NCBI GenBank assembly: GCA_017644105.1
Contig: JAEPMD010000019.1
Span: 24,728-88,727, forward strand
From: Rhizobiaceae bacterium
GTDB lineage: Bacteria > Pseudomonadota > Alphaproteobacteria > Rhizobiales > Rhizobiaceae
Length of the DNA: 64,000 nt
Direction of reading: 5' to 3'
Numbering within the stretch: the stretch's first letter is position 1; each line of letters starts with the position of its first letter. This document shows positions 35,579-43,894 of the stretch, piece by piece. A program made the translations under genes and the position numbers. The notes below the pieces were generated by a model. That model did not search any database and was not told the origin of the DNA. It saw nothing but the letters and a program-made list of their open reading frames with translations.

Positions 35579-36895
35579 ATGGCGGTCTCAATTTTGCATA
35601 AATCTTCGAAATCATTGAGTTTATGGCAATTGTTGTGTTTTGGTGTTTTAACGACACCGCTTGCAATGGGTGGCCTCGCGCTCGTGATCTTTATTCCAAC
35701 ATTTTATGCCGTTGATATGGGCTTGGGGCTCGCAGCCGTTGGTGCTGTTTTTGTTTTTGGCCGCGTGTTTGATGTGGTTACCGACCCATTAATTGGTCAT
35801 TTTTCCGATCAAACAAGATCAAAATTTGGCGCAAGAAAACCATGGATGGTTGTGGGTATGCCGTTCTTTTGCATTTCGGTTTGGCTACTTCTCATGCCGC
35901 CTGAAGATGTATCGCTAGTCTATCTCATCTTGGTCAGCGGTGCATATTTTCTCTTTTATACCATCGTCGATGTGCCGTATTCGTCGATTGGTTTAGAGAT
36001 ATCTCCACATGTTCACGAACGTTCCTTACTGGCCAGCTCAAAGGCTGTTTTTCAGATTATCGGTGCAATTTCTGCGGCATCCATCCCGTTTGTATTGGCA
36101 TTAACCGTACCCCAGTCATTGGGTGTTATCGCACAATCTGTTATCGCACTTTGCGTAATTGGGCTGTTGTTATTTCTTGTGTTTATGCCCAAGGCGGAAC
36201 GTCCCGTAACAGCAGAAAAGCTGGGATTTGCTAAATCTGTTAAATTCATCCTCAAACATCGAGTTTTTAGATATTTGCTCAGTTCGTTTTTCATCATCCA
36301 ATCCGCCAATGCGCTCACTGCAGGATTAATGGTGCTTTATGTTACCCATGTGATTGGAAGTCCAGAACTTGTCGGGGCATTCCTTGGTCTGTTGTTTTTA
36401 TCAACCGCTTTGTTTCTGCCGGTATGGGTTATCCTATCCAGGAAATTCAACAAGAAAACATCCTGGATGATTTCCATTGTGATTTGTTCCTTGGGTTTGG
36501 TTTTTGCAGTCTTTTTAGGGCAGGGACATGTCATCGGTTTTGTTGTCTTTAGCATTATTTTGGGCGCATCATTTGGATGTGACGCCATCATGCCAACCTC
36601 TATGTTGGCAGATGTTGTTTCTGAAACAGAAAATGAAGGTCAAAACCGCTACGGCGCAACCTATTTAGCCATTAAAAATGCTGTGTCCAAACTCACATTC
36701 GTTGTACCAATGGGGCTGGCGTTTCCCGTGCTTGATCTCATTGGTTTTGAGGAAAAGGGGCAAAACGCTTCCGCGCAAATTTTTGCGTTCATATTTTTCT
36801 TTGCGATTTTACCGATAATCCTGAGGGTTATTGCATTTTTTGTTGTTAAATTTTCTCCAGTTGCAAACGCCGAACTTGCGCTCAAAAATGGATAA
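35579..36895 (+). CDS. GPH-type cation:sugar symporter (MelB-like MFS)
   Basis: About 438 residues, twelve hydrophobic spans. Family marks: DVVTDPLIGHFSDQTRSKFGARKPWM in the 2-3 loop, and DVPYSSIGLEIS in helix 5, both characteristic of glycoside-pentoside-hexuronide symporters. It should import a sugar or glycoside with H+ or Na+. Start is uncertain: ATG 35579 has AGGGGA directly against it, TTG 35561 and TTG 35594 are alternatives. Its end overlaps the histidine kinase start by eight bases, so transporter and sensor are made together, which hints at transport-coupled sensing. Confidence 0.87.
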   Translation: MAVSILHKSSKSLSLWQLLCFGVLTTPLAMGGLALVIFIPTFYAVDMGLGLAAVGAVFVFGRVFDVVTDPLIGHFSDQTRSKFGARKPWMVVGMPFFCISVWLLLMPPEDVSLVYLILVSGAYFLFYTIVDVPYSSIGLEISPHVHERSLLASSKAVFQIIGAISAASIPFVLALTVPQSLGVIAQSVIALCVIGLLLFLVFMPKAERPVTAEKLGFAKSVKFILKHRVFRYLLSSFFIIQSANALTAGLMVLYVTHVIGSPELVGAFLGLLFLSTALFLPVWVILSRKFNKKTSWMISIVICSLGLVFAVFLGQGHVIGFVVFSIILGASFGCDAIMPTSMLADVVSETENEGQNRYGATYLAIKNAVSKLTFVVPMGLAFPVLDLIGFEEKGQNASAQIFAFIFFFAILPIILRVIAFFVVKFSPVANAELALKNG

Positions 36896-38201
36896 AACAG
36901 ACCCGTTCAATTCCTTTGATGAATTAGATATTCGTGTAGAAGAGGCGCGACTTTTAAAATCTGGCGCCATACGTTCTGCCCAAATGGTCTCTTATGTGAT
37001 CCTTGCCGCGGGATTGTTACTGCTTGTCACAAATCACTGGACCGACGCTGTTTTTTGGATTGTCATCACAATGTCTATGGTGATGGTGACGATTGTTTAC
37101 GCAAAATATATGGCACCAAAAGGAATAACGCGCAGCAATGTAACTCAATATCTGCGCTGGCATTTGGTCATTACATTTATCACGGGAACCATCTGGGGTT
37201 TCTTTGCGATTTATTTCACGGATCCTTCGGCGCATTGGCAAGTTCATCTCGCCAGTTTTTTTCTGATTAGTATCACTCTCGGTGGCATGATGAAGGGTGC
37301 AGTATATCGCGCTGGTTATTTGGCGCTCCTGGTACCTGCACTGTTACCATTTGGCTTATATTTAGTTGTGTTTGGAACGCTTTATGCCAAGGTCATTGGT
37401 TTTGGTTTCTTCGTCTATGCAGGGTTTGGATTTTTTATGAGCAAGCCCATGGACAGCGTTATAAACGATGGTTTGGTGGCTCAAATCAACAAGAAAGCGG
37501 CGCAAAAAATCATTGATCAACAACATGAGATTGAGCGGCTTAACGAGGAAAAAATTAGGCTTATGGCGTCTATTACCCATGATATGACCCAGCCCTTGAT
37601 CGCACAACGGCAATATATCGACATGTTAAATGCTCAGATTAAGGATGAAAAACAACTTGGCGTCATTTCCAAGTTAGGCGTCGTTCAAAAGAGTCAGGAG
37701 AGATTACTCGAACAACTGGTCGAACATAGTCGATTTGAAAAATCTGAAATCGTGGTTGCCAAAAAGGTGTTTGATCTCAGCCTGGTATTAGACAAGCTCC
37801 ACTCAGAGTTTTCAGGCTCAGCCCGAGAGAAAGATATCAATTTGTCGCTTGATTCACAAAAGGTTACGGCCTTTTCTGATCCTTTGTTAGTTGAAAGAAT
37901 TATTAGGAATTTTCTTTCCAATGCGATCAAATACACACCAGATGGAGGCAAAGTTACTCTGTCTAGCGATTCGTCGGAGAATGGCATTGAAATCAAAATC
38001 TCTGATAATGGACCAGGGATAAGTGAAAATGACCAGAAACGTATATTTGATGAATATGTCAGGTTGGACCAAAACAAGCATATAAGTGGCTTGGGGTTGG
38101 GATTGTCGATTGTCCACAAACTCACCCACCTGATTGGTGCTGAGGTTCATCTTAAATCTGAATTGGGCAAGGGCACCGAAATTTTTTTTATTCATTCCTA
38201 A
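36888..38201 (+). CDS. Membrane histidine kinase (probably N-terminal part of a hybrid kinase)
   Basis: 437 residues. Six membrane spans (about 33-185), a short coiled coil (198-225), HisKA with phospho-acceptor His231 in ASITHDMTQPLIAQ, then HATPase boxes N (RIIRNFLSNAIKYTPDGG), G1 (ISDNGPGIS) and G2 (HISGLGLGLSIV). No extracellular domain, so it may sense through its membrane part or the overlapping GPH transporter. The frame ends inside the last beta strand (GTEIFFIHS-stop) at a T8 run (38182-38189). One base fewer gives GTEIFLFIPNNGET and runs into the receiver-like frame to 38613. Overlap start within the symporter gene supports ATG 36888. Confidence 0.88.
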   Translation: MDKTDPFNSFDELDIRVEEARLLKSGAIRSAQMVSYVILAAGLLLLVTNHWTDAVFWIVITMSMVMVTIVYAKYMAPKGITRSNVTQYLRWHLVITFITGTIWGFFAIYFTDPSAHWQVHLASFFLISITLGGMMKGAVYRAGYLALLVPALLPFGLYLVVFGTLYAKVIGFGFFVYAGFGFFMSKPMDSVINDGLVAQINKKAAQKIIDQQHEIERLNEEKIRLMASITHDMTQPLIAQRQYIDMLNAQIKDEKQLGVISKLGVVQKSQERLLEQLVEHSRFEKSEIVVAKKVFDLSLVLDKLHSEFSGSAREKDINLSLDSQKVTAFSDPLLVERIIRNFLSNAIKYTPDGGKVTLSSDSSENGIEIKISDNGPGISENDQKRIFDEYVRLDQNKHISGLGLGLSIVHKLTHLIGAEVHLKSELGKGTEIFFIHS

Positions 38202-38613
38202 TAATGGCGAGACAAATGGTGCACAATCAGACCAAGAGGAAGTCGTACAAACACCTTTAATATTGGTTGTAGGTATTAACGATAGGGATGAGTTTGGTGG
38301 TTGGGAAAACTTAACCTCATCATGGCTATGGCAGTGTTTCAAATCAAATACATTAAATGATGCAATTACATTGGTTTCCATTGCCAATCTGAAGCCAAAT
38401 CTCATTGTTTTGGATAATGTATATAATAATCAAAACGAATTAATAGTAGATTTGCAAAAGCTTGAAAACAATGCGCTGGCCGGGGTGCCGGTAATAATTT
38501 CTGACGATCAAATTAATCCAGATTGGTTGCTGGAATTTTCAAGAGAAATTCGCACCATCGTTCCCGGATTTAAGGCTTCAGATTTGAGAAAATCAGCAGA
38601 GGAAATTATCTAG
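38190..38613 (+). pseudogene. Receiver-like domain, detached from the histidine kinase by a T8 frameshift
   Basis: About 140 residues in the frame one base off the kinase: a hydrophilic linker (NGETNGAQSDQEEVVQ), then a receiver-like fold (PLILVVGINDRDEF; LKPNLIVLDNVYNN with the possible phospho-Asp; GVPVIISDDQI). There is no ATG or GTG in this frame after the kinase stop, and the first TTG lies in the middle of the first strand, so it is not a normal separate gene. It is best read as the C-terminal receiver of a hybrid kinase reached by slippage on the T8 run, or by correcting the sequence. The lysine end of the receiver is not clear; the domain is degenerate. Confidence 0.72.
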
Positions 38614-38628
38614 CTTTTAGATAATTCC
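38602..38628. terminator. A/T-rich hairpin between converging signalling genes
   Basis: AATTATCTA (38604-38612) and TAGATAATT (38618-38626) pair perfectly around a 5-base loop and contain both stop codons of the converging receiver and luxR genes. The stem is A/T-rich and T tails are short, so any bidirectional termination would be weak. Confidence 0.4.
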
Positions 38629-39291
38629 TAATTCGCGGGCTCGGTTCACGCAGGCAGTTCTATTATTGACTCCAAACTCAGCATAAACGGATTGCAAGTG
38701 CGATTTGACTGTATTTTGGCTTATGGAAAGAGTTTCCGCGATTTCCTGATTGCTCATGCCACTGCTGGTTAGTTTAAGCACTTCAAGTTGCCGCATTCCC
38801 AAGGAAGGGAGCTCGATCTTGGAAGGCTTGATTTCACTAATCGTCGAAGGATGTTGTGGTGCGGTGTAAAGTCGATCATCAACTGCATCAATATCCGTTT
38901 CCAATGCCCGCATTATCGCTTGGCGAAGTTTATCGCTTCCTGCAGTTTTATGCACAAAAGCATGCGCACCCATTTTAAGTAAGTTTTCTTCTGATAATGA
39001 GTGATTTTCAACGACGCCTGACATTACAACAACTGGTGTGTGTACTTTATTGGCGCGTAATGCGGCGATCAGCGCCAACCCGTTTATGCCCTTCATCGCC
39101 ATATCGGTGATAATGAGTTTGAAAAGACTGCCGGAATTTACTGATTTGAGAAGGTCTTCAGCTGTGGTAAAACCAATTGCCTCATATGTGGGAGAGATTT
39201 GTTTGATGAGATTGCAAACGCCCTCAACAAATAGTTCGTGATCATCCACCACTGCTATTCTAACGGGATCACGCATAACGACCACCTGCAA
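38617..39291 (-). CDS. NarL/LuxR-family response regulator
   Basis: 224 residues. Receiver domain: acidic pair Asp16/Asp17 (AVVDDHELF), phospho-acceptor Asp63 in IITDMAMKG, Ser91 in VVVMSGV, Lys115 in AFVHKTAGS. C-terminal LuxR helix-turn-helix: LGMRQLEVLKLTSSGMSNQEIAETLSISQNTVKSHLQSVYAEFGVNNRTA. It converges on the histidine kinase with a 3-base gap, so the two form a likely sensor-regulator pair. A copy of the 22-base box at 39418 lies upstream of it, suggesting that it controls its own gene and the transporter/autotransporter promoter region. Confidence 0.9.
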   Translation of the reverse strand: MQVVVMRDPVRIAVVDDHELFVEGVCNLIKQISPTYEAIGFTTAEDLLKSVNSGSLFKLIITDMAMKGINGLALIAALRANKVHTPVVVMSGVVENHSLSEENLLKMGAHAFVHKTAGSDKLRQAIMRALETDIDAVDDRLYTAPQHPSTISEIKPSKIELPSLGMRQLEVLKLTSSGMSNQEIAETLSISQNTVKSHLQSVYAEFGVNNRTACVNRARELGII

Positions 39292-39586
39292 AAAATTGCA
39301 CAGAAGTGTTTGGTAAAAACTTCAAGTCTTCGTCCCTTATTATTATTTATTGGGTGTTAATTTTCACTATCTTTCCTCAGAACACAAGTCTTTGATAATC
39401 AACAATTCGTTAGGAGACAATCACCCAAAAGTATGAGTTTCCAGTGCGTCATTCCTGAAAAACTGACAAATTTCAAAAATTCTGCGCAGGAGGATTGGTA
39501 CCGTATATTTACGTGGCTGTGAACTTGCACTGCGCTATCGAAACTTTTTGACGAGAATGCGAGGCATTTTTTAATGTCTCAATAGC
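39292..39586. other. Noncoding gap upstream of the LuxR regulator (295 bases)
   Basis: No convincing reading frame. It holds the second copy of the 22-base box (39418-39439) in its middle, an A/T-rich part next to the luxR start (TTATTATTTATTG near 39337) that could contain its promoter on the minus strand, and on the other side the 3' end of the soxT-like gene with no clear terminator. Confidence 0.5.
39418..39439 (+). promoter_or_regulatory. Shared 22-base box, copy 2 (upstream of the LuxR regulator)
   Basis: CAATCA-CCCAAAAGTATGAGTT differs from the copy at 35487-35508 only at two G/A positions. It stands 127 bases before the luxR start, in the orientation opposite to that gene. Position relative to luxR is unusual for a simple activator site, so the box could also mark a promoter or a small RNA pointing rightwards. 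Confidence 0.55.
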
Positions 39587-40642
39587 TTATGCGACCCGTG
39601 CAAAGCCCGAAACCAATTGTTTCAACCCAAATGCGGCACCGATAAATATTGCAATGAACGCGATTGGGGCGCTGTAGGCCAAAACAGAAAACGCGGAAAT
39701 TCCCTGGCCAATACTGCAGCCCACAGCAAGAATAGCACCGGGGCCCATCAGAGTTGCCCCGAAAATCTGACGTCGCAATTCACGCGGATCTTCGCAGGCT
39801 TCCCAACGAAATTGTCCTTCTTTAAATGAGCCTAAGGCAGCCCCGATCAAAACGCCAACCACTGATCCAACACTGAACGATAATGTGTTACCAGATGCGG
39901 TCATTGTGTAAAATATCGTGTCGCCAATGGGAGCTGCAAATGAATGTGTTTGCACTGGCTCGGCGTCAAACCCAGTCGCAAAAACCCAGTGGGTGCCAAC
40001 CCAGCCTGAGACAATGGCAAGGCCGACAACAATGCCCCAAAAAATATGCGATTTAGATGAAAGCATCGGTCTGCTTGCCAGAGAAAAAACCAGGATTGCG
40101 CCACCAAATATAAGCCCTATAACGGCCGGGCTTATGGCATAGGTATCTTGTAAGAGCTGTCCAATACCTTGGGGAGAGGAAGCATTATCTTCAACGGAAA
40201 ACAACATAACGCGAAGATGCGCTAATGGTCCGGACATCACAAAATAGGCCGATAATCCCATGACGATGACAATCACAAAAGAGCGTAAGTCTCCTCCGCC
40301 CAATCGCGCTAATGCGCCATAGCCACAATTGCCGCTCAGCGCCATGCCGTAGCCAAATATCAGGCCACCAATCACGGTCGCTGCCGGATTCCAAACACGA
40401 TCTAGATAGGCTGATTGTTCATAATCCATCGCGCCGTAATCTACGGCAAAATGCGTGCCGATTATGGCAATGCCAATGGCGATACCCCACATGCGCATGC
40501 GTCGATTATCAGATGAGTAAATAACGTCTTCAATCGCGCCAAGAGTACAAAACCGCCCAATGCGGGCGGCTAATCCCAACAAAATTCCGCCGAAAAGTCC
40601 GACCAACGCAACAGCGTTTGCTTCACCAAGTGTATCCAACAA
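39587..40642 (-). CDS. soxT: YeeE/YedE (DUF395) membrane protein, thiosulfate/sulfur-compound transporter SoxT
   Basis: 351 residues, about ten spans. It has the paired YeeE repeats with conserved cysteines in GRFCTLGAIEDV (near 30), MALSGNCGYGALARLGGGDLRSF and LAVGCSIGQGISAFS, as in the thiosulfate carrier TsuA. In sox loci this family (SoxT) is thought to import thiosulfate or a sulfur intermediate and to affect regulation by SoxR. It is the last gene of a minus-strand soxS-soxR-soxT operon, 43 bases after soxR. Confidence 0.87.
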   Translation of the reverse strand: MLDTLGEANAVALVGLFGGILLGLAARIGRFCTLGAIEDVIYSSDNRRMRMWGIAIGIAIIGTHFAVDYGAMDYEQSAYLDRVWNPAATVIGGLIFGYGMALSGNCGYGALARLGGGDLRSFVIVIVMGLSAYFVMSGPLAHLRVMLFSVEDNASSPQGIGQLLQDTYAISPAVIGLIFGGAILVFSLASRPMLSSKSHIFWGIVVGLAIVSGWVGTHWVFATGFDAEPVQTHSFAAPIGDTIFYTMTASGNTLSFSVGSVVGVLIGAALGSFKEGQFRWEACEDPRELRRQIFGATLMGPGAILAVGCSIGQGISAFSVLAYSAPIAFIAIFIGAAFGLKQLVSGFARVA

Positions 40643-40685
40643 ACCGGCATCCTCCCAAATACCAGATCATTTAAGCGCAGCTATT

Positions 40686-41066
40686 TTAACTCCTACAAAA
40701 AAGATCGTAAACGACTTCCATGATCTGCTTGGGGCGATCGTCTGTCAAGCTGTAGTAAATCGCTTTGCCTTCGCGGCGTGGTTTAATCAAACCTTCAAGT
40801 CTGAGCCTCGCAAGCTGTTGAGAAACGGCTGATTGTCGCGAAGATAAAAGATCTTCTAAATCCGTCACGGATTTTTCCCCAGAGACCAAATGGCACAAAA
40901 TCATAAGGCGTCCCTCATGACTTATGGCCTTTAAAAATGTTGAGGCCGCTTCCGCATTCTTCATCATTTTTTCCATGTCTTCAGGACATGTATTTTTGTC
41001 GAATACAGGTAGGCGAGAGGTGCGTTCGCCTGTTGTTGCAAGATCAGTATCAGAATTTTCCATCAT
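40686..41066 (-). CDS. soxR: ArsR-family sulfur-responsive repressor SoxR
   Basis: 126 residues with a winged helix typical of ArsR (ISHEGRLMILCHLVSGEKSVTDLEDLLSSRQSAVSQQLARLRLEGLIKPRREGKAIYYSL). A C-terminal cysteine (DLFCRS) and Cys60-region HLV partner CHL provide two thiols, as in persulfide-sensing SoxR/BigR/SqrR proteins, where two cysteines form a sulfur bridge that frees DNA. An N-terminal cysteine (NTCPED) is also present. Located between soxS and soxT; candidate sites ahead of soxV, soxX, soxB and the MBL gene share ATTCA/TGAAT arms. Confidence 0.87.
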   Translation of the reverse strand: MMENSDTDLATTGERTSRLPVFDKNTCPEDMEKMMKNAEAASTFLKAISHEGRLMILCHLVSGEKSVTDLEDLLSSRQSAVSQQLARLRLEGLIKPRREGKAIYYSLTDDRPKQIMEVVYDLFCRS

Positions 41067-41083
41067 CTGACTATTATACCCTT

Positions 41084-41452
41084 CTAACCTTTGACGTCTA
41101 TTGGGATTTTTGCGTTTTCAAACATCATCGTAAGTAAGCCCCAAAAATGATCTTCCCCTGGATATCCTTCTATGCGACCAGTTTCTCTGCCATCCCGCAC
41201 TAGAATAAATGTTGGTGTGTAATGCACCCTTTGCTTTAACTCTACATTTGGATTTTCGTCGTGCAAGTCATATCGTTTCAACGGAGCAATCTTTCCTTCA
41301 GTCGTTTTGGGATAGATATGCGCAATTTCTTCATTCCACCTGCCGCACCAATAACACCCATCTTCCTCAGCCATCAGCAGATAGGTTTCTCCAGATGCCG
41401 AAGCGGGCAGGGCAAGCGTCATCAACACAAATAGTCGGGTTAGTAAGCGCAC
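41084..41452 (-). CDS. soxS: Periplasmic thioredoxin-fold protein SoxS
   Basis: 122 residues: Sec signal (MRLLTRLFVLMTLALPASASG), redox motif EEDGCYWCGRW (CxxC) and cis-proline loop VHYTPTFILVRDG. SoxS reduces the SoxY swinging-arm cysteine when it gets blocked and so reactivates thiosulfate oxidation; electrons come from SoxV-type CcdA proteins. First gene of soxS-soxR-soxT, divergent from soxV with an 83-base gap. Confidence 0.88.
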   Translation of the reverse strand: MRLLTRLFVLMTLALPASASGETYLLMAEEDGCYWCGRWNEEIAHIYPKTTEGKIAPLKRYDLHDENPNVELKQRVHYTPTFILVRDGRETGRIEGYPGEDHFWGLLTMMFENAKIPIDVKG

Positions 41453-41503
41453 GTTGGCTGTTGCAGCTCCTGTTGACTTATCGATTTATCTCAACATAAT
41501 CTA

Positions 41504-41515
41504 ATATTTGAATAT
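41504..41515. promoter_or_regulatory. Dyad ATATTTGAATAT between soxS and soxV
   Basis: ATATT and AATAT arms around TG sit 21 bases before the soxV start in the divergent control region. The inverse form ATTCAAATAT recurs before soxB (45139-45148) and related ATTCATAT/ATATGAAT arms before the MBL gene. These are candidate SoxR operators. Confidence 0.45.
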
Positions 41516-41535
41516 ATCAAGAGGAAGAAGCAAAA

Positions 41536-42279
41536 TTGGCGTTCGATATCAGCATTGGCGGGGCCTTTTTTGCAGGTTTGCTGTCTTTTTTATCCCCCTG
41601 CATTCTGCCCATCGTTCCATTTTACTTAAGTTACCTGGCAGGCACGAGCATCAATGAGCTGTCATCAGGTGGTGATATTGACCCTCAGATTCGCAAGAAA
41701 GCATTCATATCGTCGTTGTTTTTTGCGGCGGGTATTATTCTTGTTTTTGTGGGATTAGGTGCAACAGCGACCATGTTTGGTCAATTGGTCCGCGAATATT
41801 TCGATGTTTTACGATGGGCTGCGGCGGCGATTATCATCCTCATGGGTTTGCACTTTTTAGGCATATTGCGGATCGGTCTGCTTTATAGGCAATTGCGCCT
41901 CGATACCGAGATGCCAAAAAAACTCAGCTATGCCGGATCCTTTGTAATAGGCTTAGCCTTTGCCTTTGGGTGGACGCCTTGTGTTGGCCCCGTACTTGCT
42001 GCGATTTTATTTACAGCAGCAGGCCAAGAGGCTGCGCAAGAGGGTGCAATGCTTTTGTTTTTCTATGGCCTGGGCATGACTTTACCCTTTGTCATTGCAG
42101 CCTTGTTCACAAAGAATTTTCTAAATTGGGCTCAAAAATTCCGAAAACATTTAGGTTTGGTCGAAAAGCTTATGGGGCTTTTTCTCATTGTCTTCGGCAT
42201 TCTCATCGCCACAAATTCCGTCAGCATAATCGCACAGTGGATGCTGGAACATATTCCATGGTTCAGTGCGATCGGCTGA
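41536..42279 (+). CDS. soxV: CcdA/DsbD-type thiol-electron carrier SoxV
   Basis: 247 residues, six or seven spans. The two conserved membrane cysteines are visible in FLSPCILPIVPFYLSYLAG and GWTPCVGPVLAAILF. SoxV passes cytoplasmic reducing power across the membrane to periplasmic thioredoxin-like SoxW and SoxS. TTG start at 41536 with AAGAGGAAGAAG before it. Directly upstream of soxW. Confidence 0.9.
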   Translation: MAFDISIGGAFFAGLLSFLSPCILPIVPFYLSYLAGTSINELSSGGDIDPQIRKKAFISSLFFAAGIILVFVGLGATATMFGQLVREYFDVLRWAAAAIIILMGLHFLGILRIGLLYRQLRLDTEMPKKLSYAGSFVIGLAFAFGWTPCVGPVLAAILFTAAGQEAAQEGAMLLFFYGLGMTLPFVIAALFTKNFLNWAQKFRKHLGLVEKLMGLFLIVFGILIATNSVSIIAQWMLEHIPWFSAIG

Positions 42280-42298
42280 TCAAATAGGGAGGTCTTTT

Positions 42299-42859
42299 AT
42301 GAAATATTTGTTCATTATTCTAACGCTTTTCGTTGGATGCACAGCCTTAAACGCGGCTGAAATCGGAGATGATGGTCTCCACAAAGCAGCGTGGATGCGC
42401 GATACATTTAAAGACCTACAGGAGGATCTCGAAGAGGCTAATTCTGAGGGCAAAAGATTGATGGTTATCATCGAACAACGCGGCTGCATTTATTGCAAAA
42501 AAATGCATGAAGAAGTGTTTGTGATTCCCGAAATTGAGCAGTTTATCGAGGACAATTTCTTCGTCGTACAGCTGAATATGTTTGGCGATGTGGAAGTCAC
42601 TGATTTTGATGGCCAAACATTATCTGAAAAAGAAATGGTTAAACATTGGGGTGTCCTTTTCACTCCCAATATTTTGTTTTTTGAGGACGAGGTAGCGGAC
42701 GATAAAACAGCGGCACAGGCTGCAATAGCCTCTATTCCCGGCGCTTTCGGGCGATATACCACGTTTAACATGCTCAATTGGGTGGTTGAGAAGGGATATC
42801 TAACGGATGAGCCTTTTCAGAAATATCATGCCCGTAAATTTACGGAGCAGAAAAAATAG
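42299..42859 (+). CDS. soxW: Periplasmic thioredoxin-like SoxW
   Basis: 186 residues from ATG 42299 (GGGAGGT before it). Signal peptide MKYLFIILTLFVGCTALNA, then DUF255-like thioredoxin fold with RGCIYCKKMH (CxxC) and VLFTPNILFF cis-proline loop. It receives electrons from SoxV and keeps periplasmic thiols of the Sox system reduced. Gap of 116 bases to soxX contains a 10-base-arm dyad. Confidence 0.9.
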   Translation: MKYLFIILTLFVGCTALNAAEIGDDGLHKAAWMRDTFKDLQEDLEEANSEGKRLMVIIEQRGCIYCKKMHEEVFVIPEIEQFIEDNFFVVQLNMFGDVEVTDFDGQTLSEKEMVKHWGVLFTPNILFFEDEVADDKTAAQAAIASIPGAFGRYTTFNMLNWVVEKGYLTDEPFQKYHARKFTEQKK

Positions 42860-42879
42860 CTATCGTCAAAAAACATATG

Positions 42880-42905
42880 AACAAATTCATTTAATTGAAT
42901 TTGTT
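42880..42905. promoter_or_regulatory. Perfect 10-base-arm dyad upstream of soxX
   Basis: AACAAATTCA (42880-42889) and TGAATTTGTT (42896-42905) flank TTTAAT, 71 bases before the soxX start. It could be a terminator for soxVW, but no T tail follows; the ATTCA-N6-TGAAT arms resemble those at 53921-53942, so a SoxR operator for the soxXYZABCDEF operon is preferred. Confidence 0.55.
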
Positions 42906-42975
42906 GTTGCGTTCTTCGAAATATCTGCCATTATGTCGCACAGATGAACATTGGGGAATGTTCTGAGGAGGAGAT

Positions 42976-43431
42976 ATGAAGTACTTATTGGGAGTGGTAC
43001 TTGCGAGCGGGTTTTTAACATCCGTAGCAGTTGCTGAAACAACATCGCCATCTAGCGTAAAATTCACTGATGATGGCGTTATGGCATCTTTAACCGGCAA
43101 GGCCGGGGACGCCAAATCAGGCCGATCTGTATTTGCCAATCGCAAACTTGGCAATTGCCTAGCGTGCCACATCAATTCTGATTTGAGCGAGCAGTCATTT
43201 CACGGCGAAGTGGGGCCACCCATGGACGGTGTCGCTGACCGTTGGTCAGAAGCTGAGTTGCGCGCAATCGTTGCCAATTCGAAGGTGATTTTTGAAGGCA
43301 CAATCATGCCAGCATTTTATATCGATGCTGGATACGAGCGTCCTTTGGAAAAGTTTGCCGGAAAATCAATCCTGTCTGCAGAACAAGTTGAAGATGTTGT
43401 CGCTTATCTGCTGACATTGAAAGAAGAATAG
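42976..43431 (+). CDS. soxX: SoxX, monohaem cytochrome c subunit of SoxAX
   Basis: 151 residues: signal MKYLLGVVLASGFLTSVAVA, haem site GNCLACH (C-LA-CH) and later IMPAFYI with the likely second haem ligand Met. SoxAX couples thiosulfate to the SoxY cysteine with release of two electrons, in the periplasm. First gene of the main operon; GAGGAGAT before ATG 42976. Spacing to soxY is 19 bases. Confidence 0.92.
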   Translation: MKYLLGVVLASGFLTSVAVAETTSPSSVKFTDDGVMASLTGKAGDAKSGRSVFANRKLGNCLACHINSDLSEQSFHGEVGPPMDGVADRWSEAELRAIVANSKVIFEGTIMPAFYIDAGYERPLEKFAGKSILSAEQVEDVVAYLLTLKEE

Positions 43432-43450
43432 AAGTCTATTGGAGAGAAGC

Positions 43451-43873
43451 ATGGAGCTTTCACGAAGAAAATTGCTGGCGATGGGCGCTAGCTCAATTGC
43501 CCTAATGAGTTTGGGAACATTGCCAGCTTTTGCCAGTAAAGCCGACGATGAGATTGCAAAATTTACAGGCGGTGCCGAGTTGGGCGAGGGGGCGTTGGAA
43601 TTAACAGCGCCAGAAATCGCTGAGAACGGCAACACGGTGCCAATCGAAATCAGTGCACCAGGTGCAGTATCTGTCACAGTTCTCGCTGATGGAAATCCTG
43701 TACCGAATGTTGCGACTTTCAACTTCGGCAAATTGAACGCATCCCGCAGTGCTTCGACACGCATCAGGCTGTCAAAAACACAAAACGTGATTGCAATCGC
43801 CAAAATGGAAGATGGTTCGTTCCAGATGGCCAAAGCAAACGTGAAAGTAACAATTGGCGGCTGCGGCGGCTAA
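43451..43873 (+). CDS. soxY: SoxY, covalent sulfur carrier protein
   Basis: 140 residues. Tat signal (MELSRRKLLAMGASS) and the diagnostic C-terminal swinging arm ending GGCGG with carrier Cys138. Thiosulfate and all intermediates stay bound to this cysteine. ATG 43451 is preceded by GGAGAGA; an ATG 12 bases earlier is less likely since the Tat signal starts here. Paired with soxZ. Confidence 0.95.
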   Translation: MELSRRKLLAMGASSIALMSLGTLPAFASKADDEIAKFTGGAELGEGALELTAPEIAENGNTVPIEISAPGAVSVTVLADGNPVPNVATFNFGKLNASRSASTRIRLSKTQNVIAIAKMEDGSFQMAKANVKVTIGGCGG

Positions 43874-43894
43874 AATCGACTAAGGAGAATATTC

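Noticed and set aside
38134..38189. TTG 38134 as a start for a separate receiver protein
   Set aside because: The added residues are an off-frame read of the kinase C terminus and do not resemble a receiver; the fused reading is better.
42880..42905. Dyad before soxX as a soxVW terminator
   Set aside because: No T run follows and the stem is A/T-rich; an operator is the better reading, though not proven.
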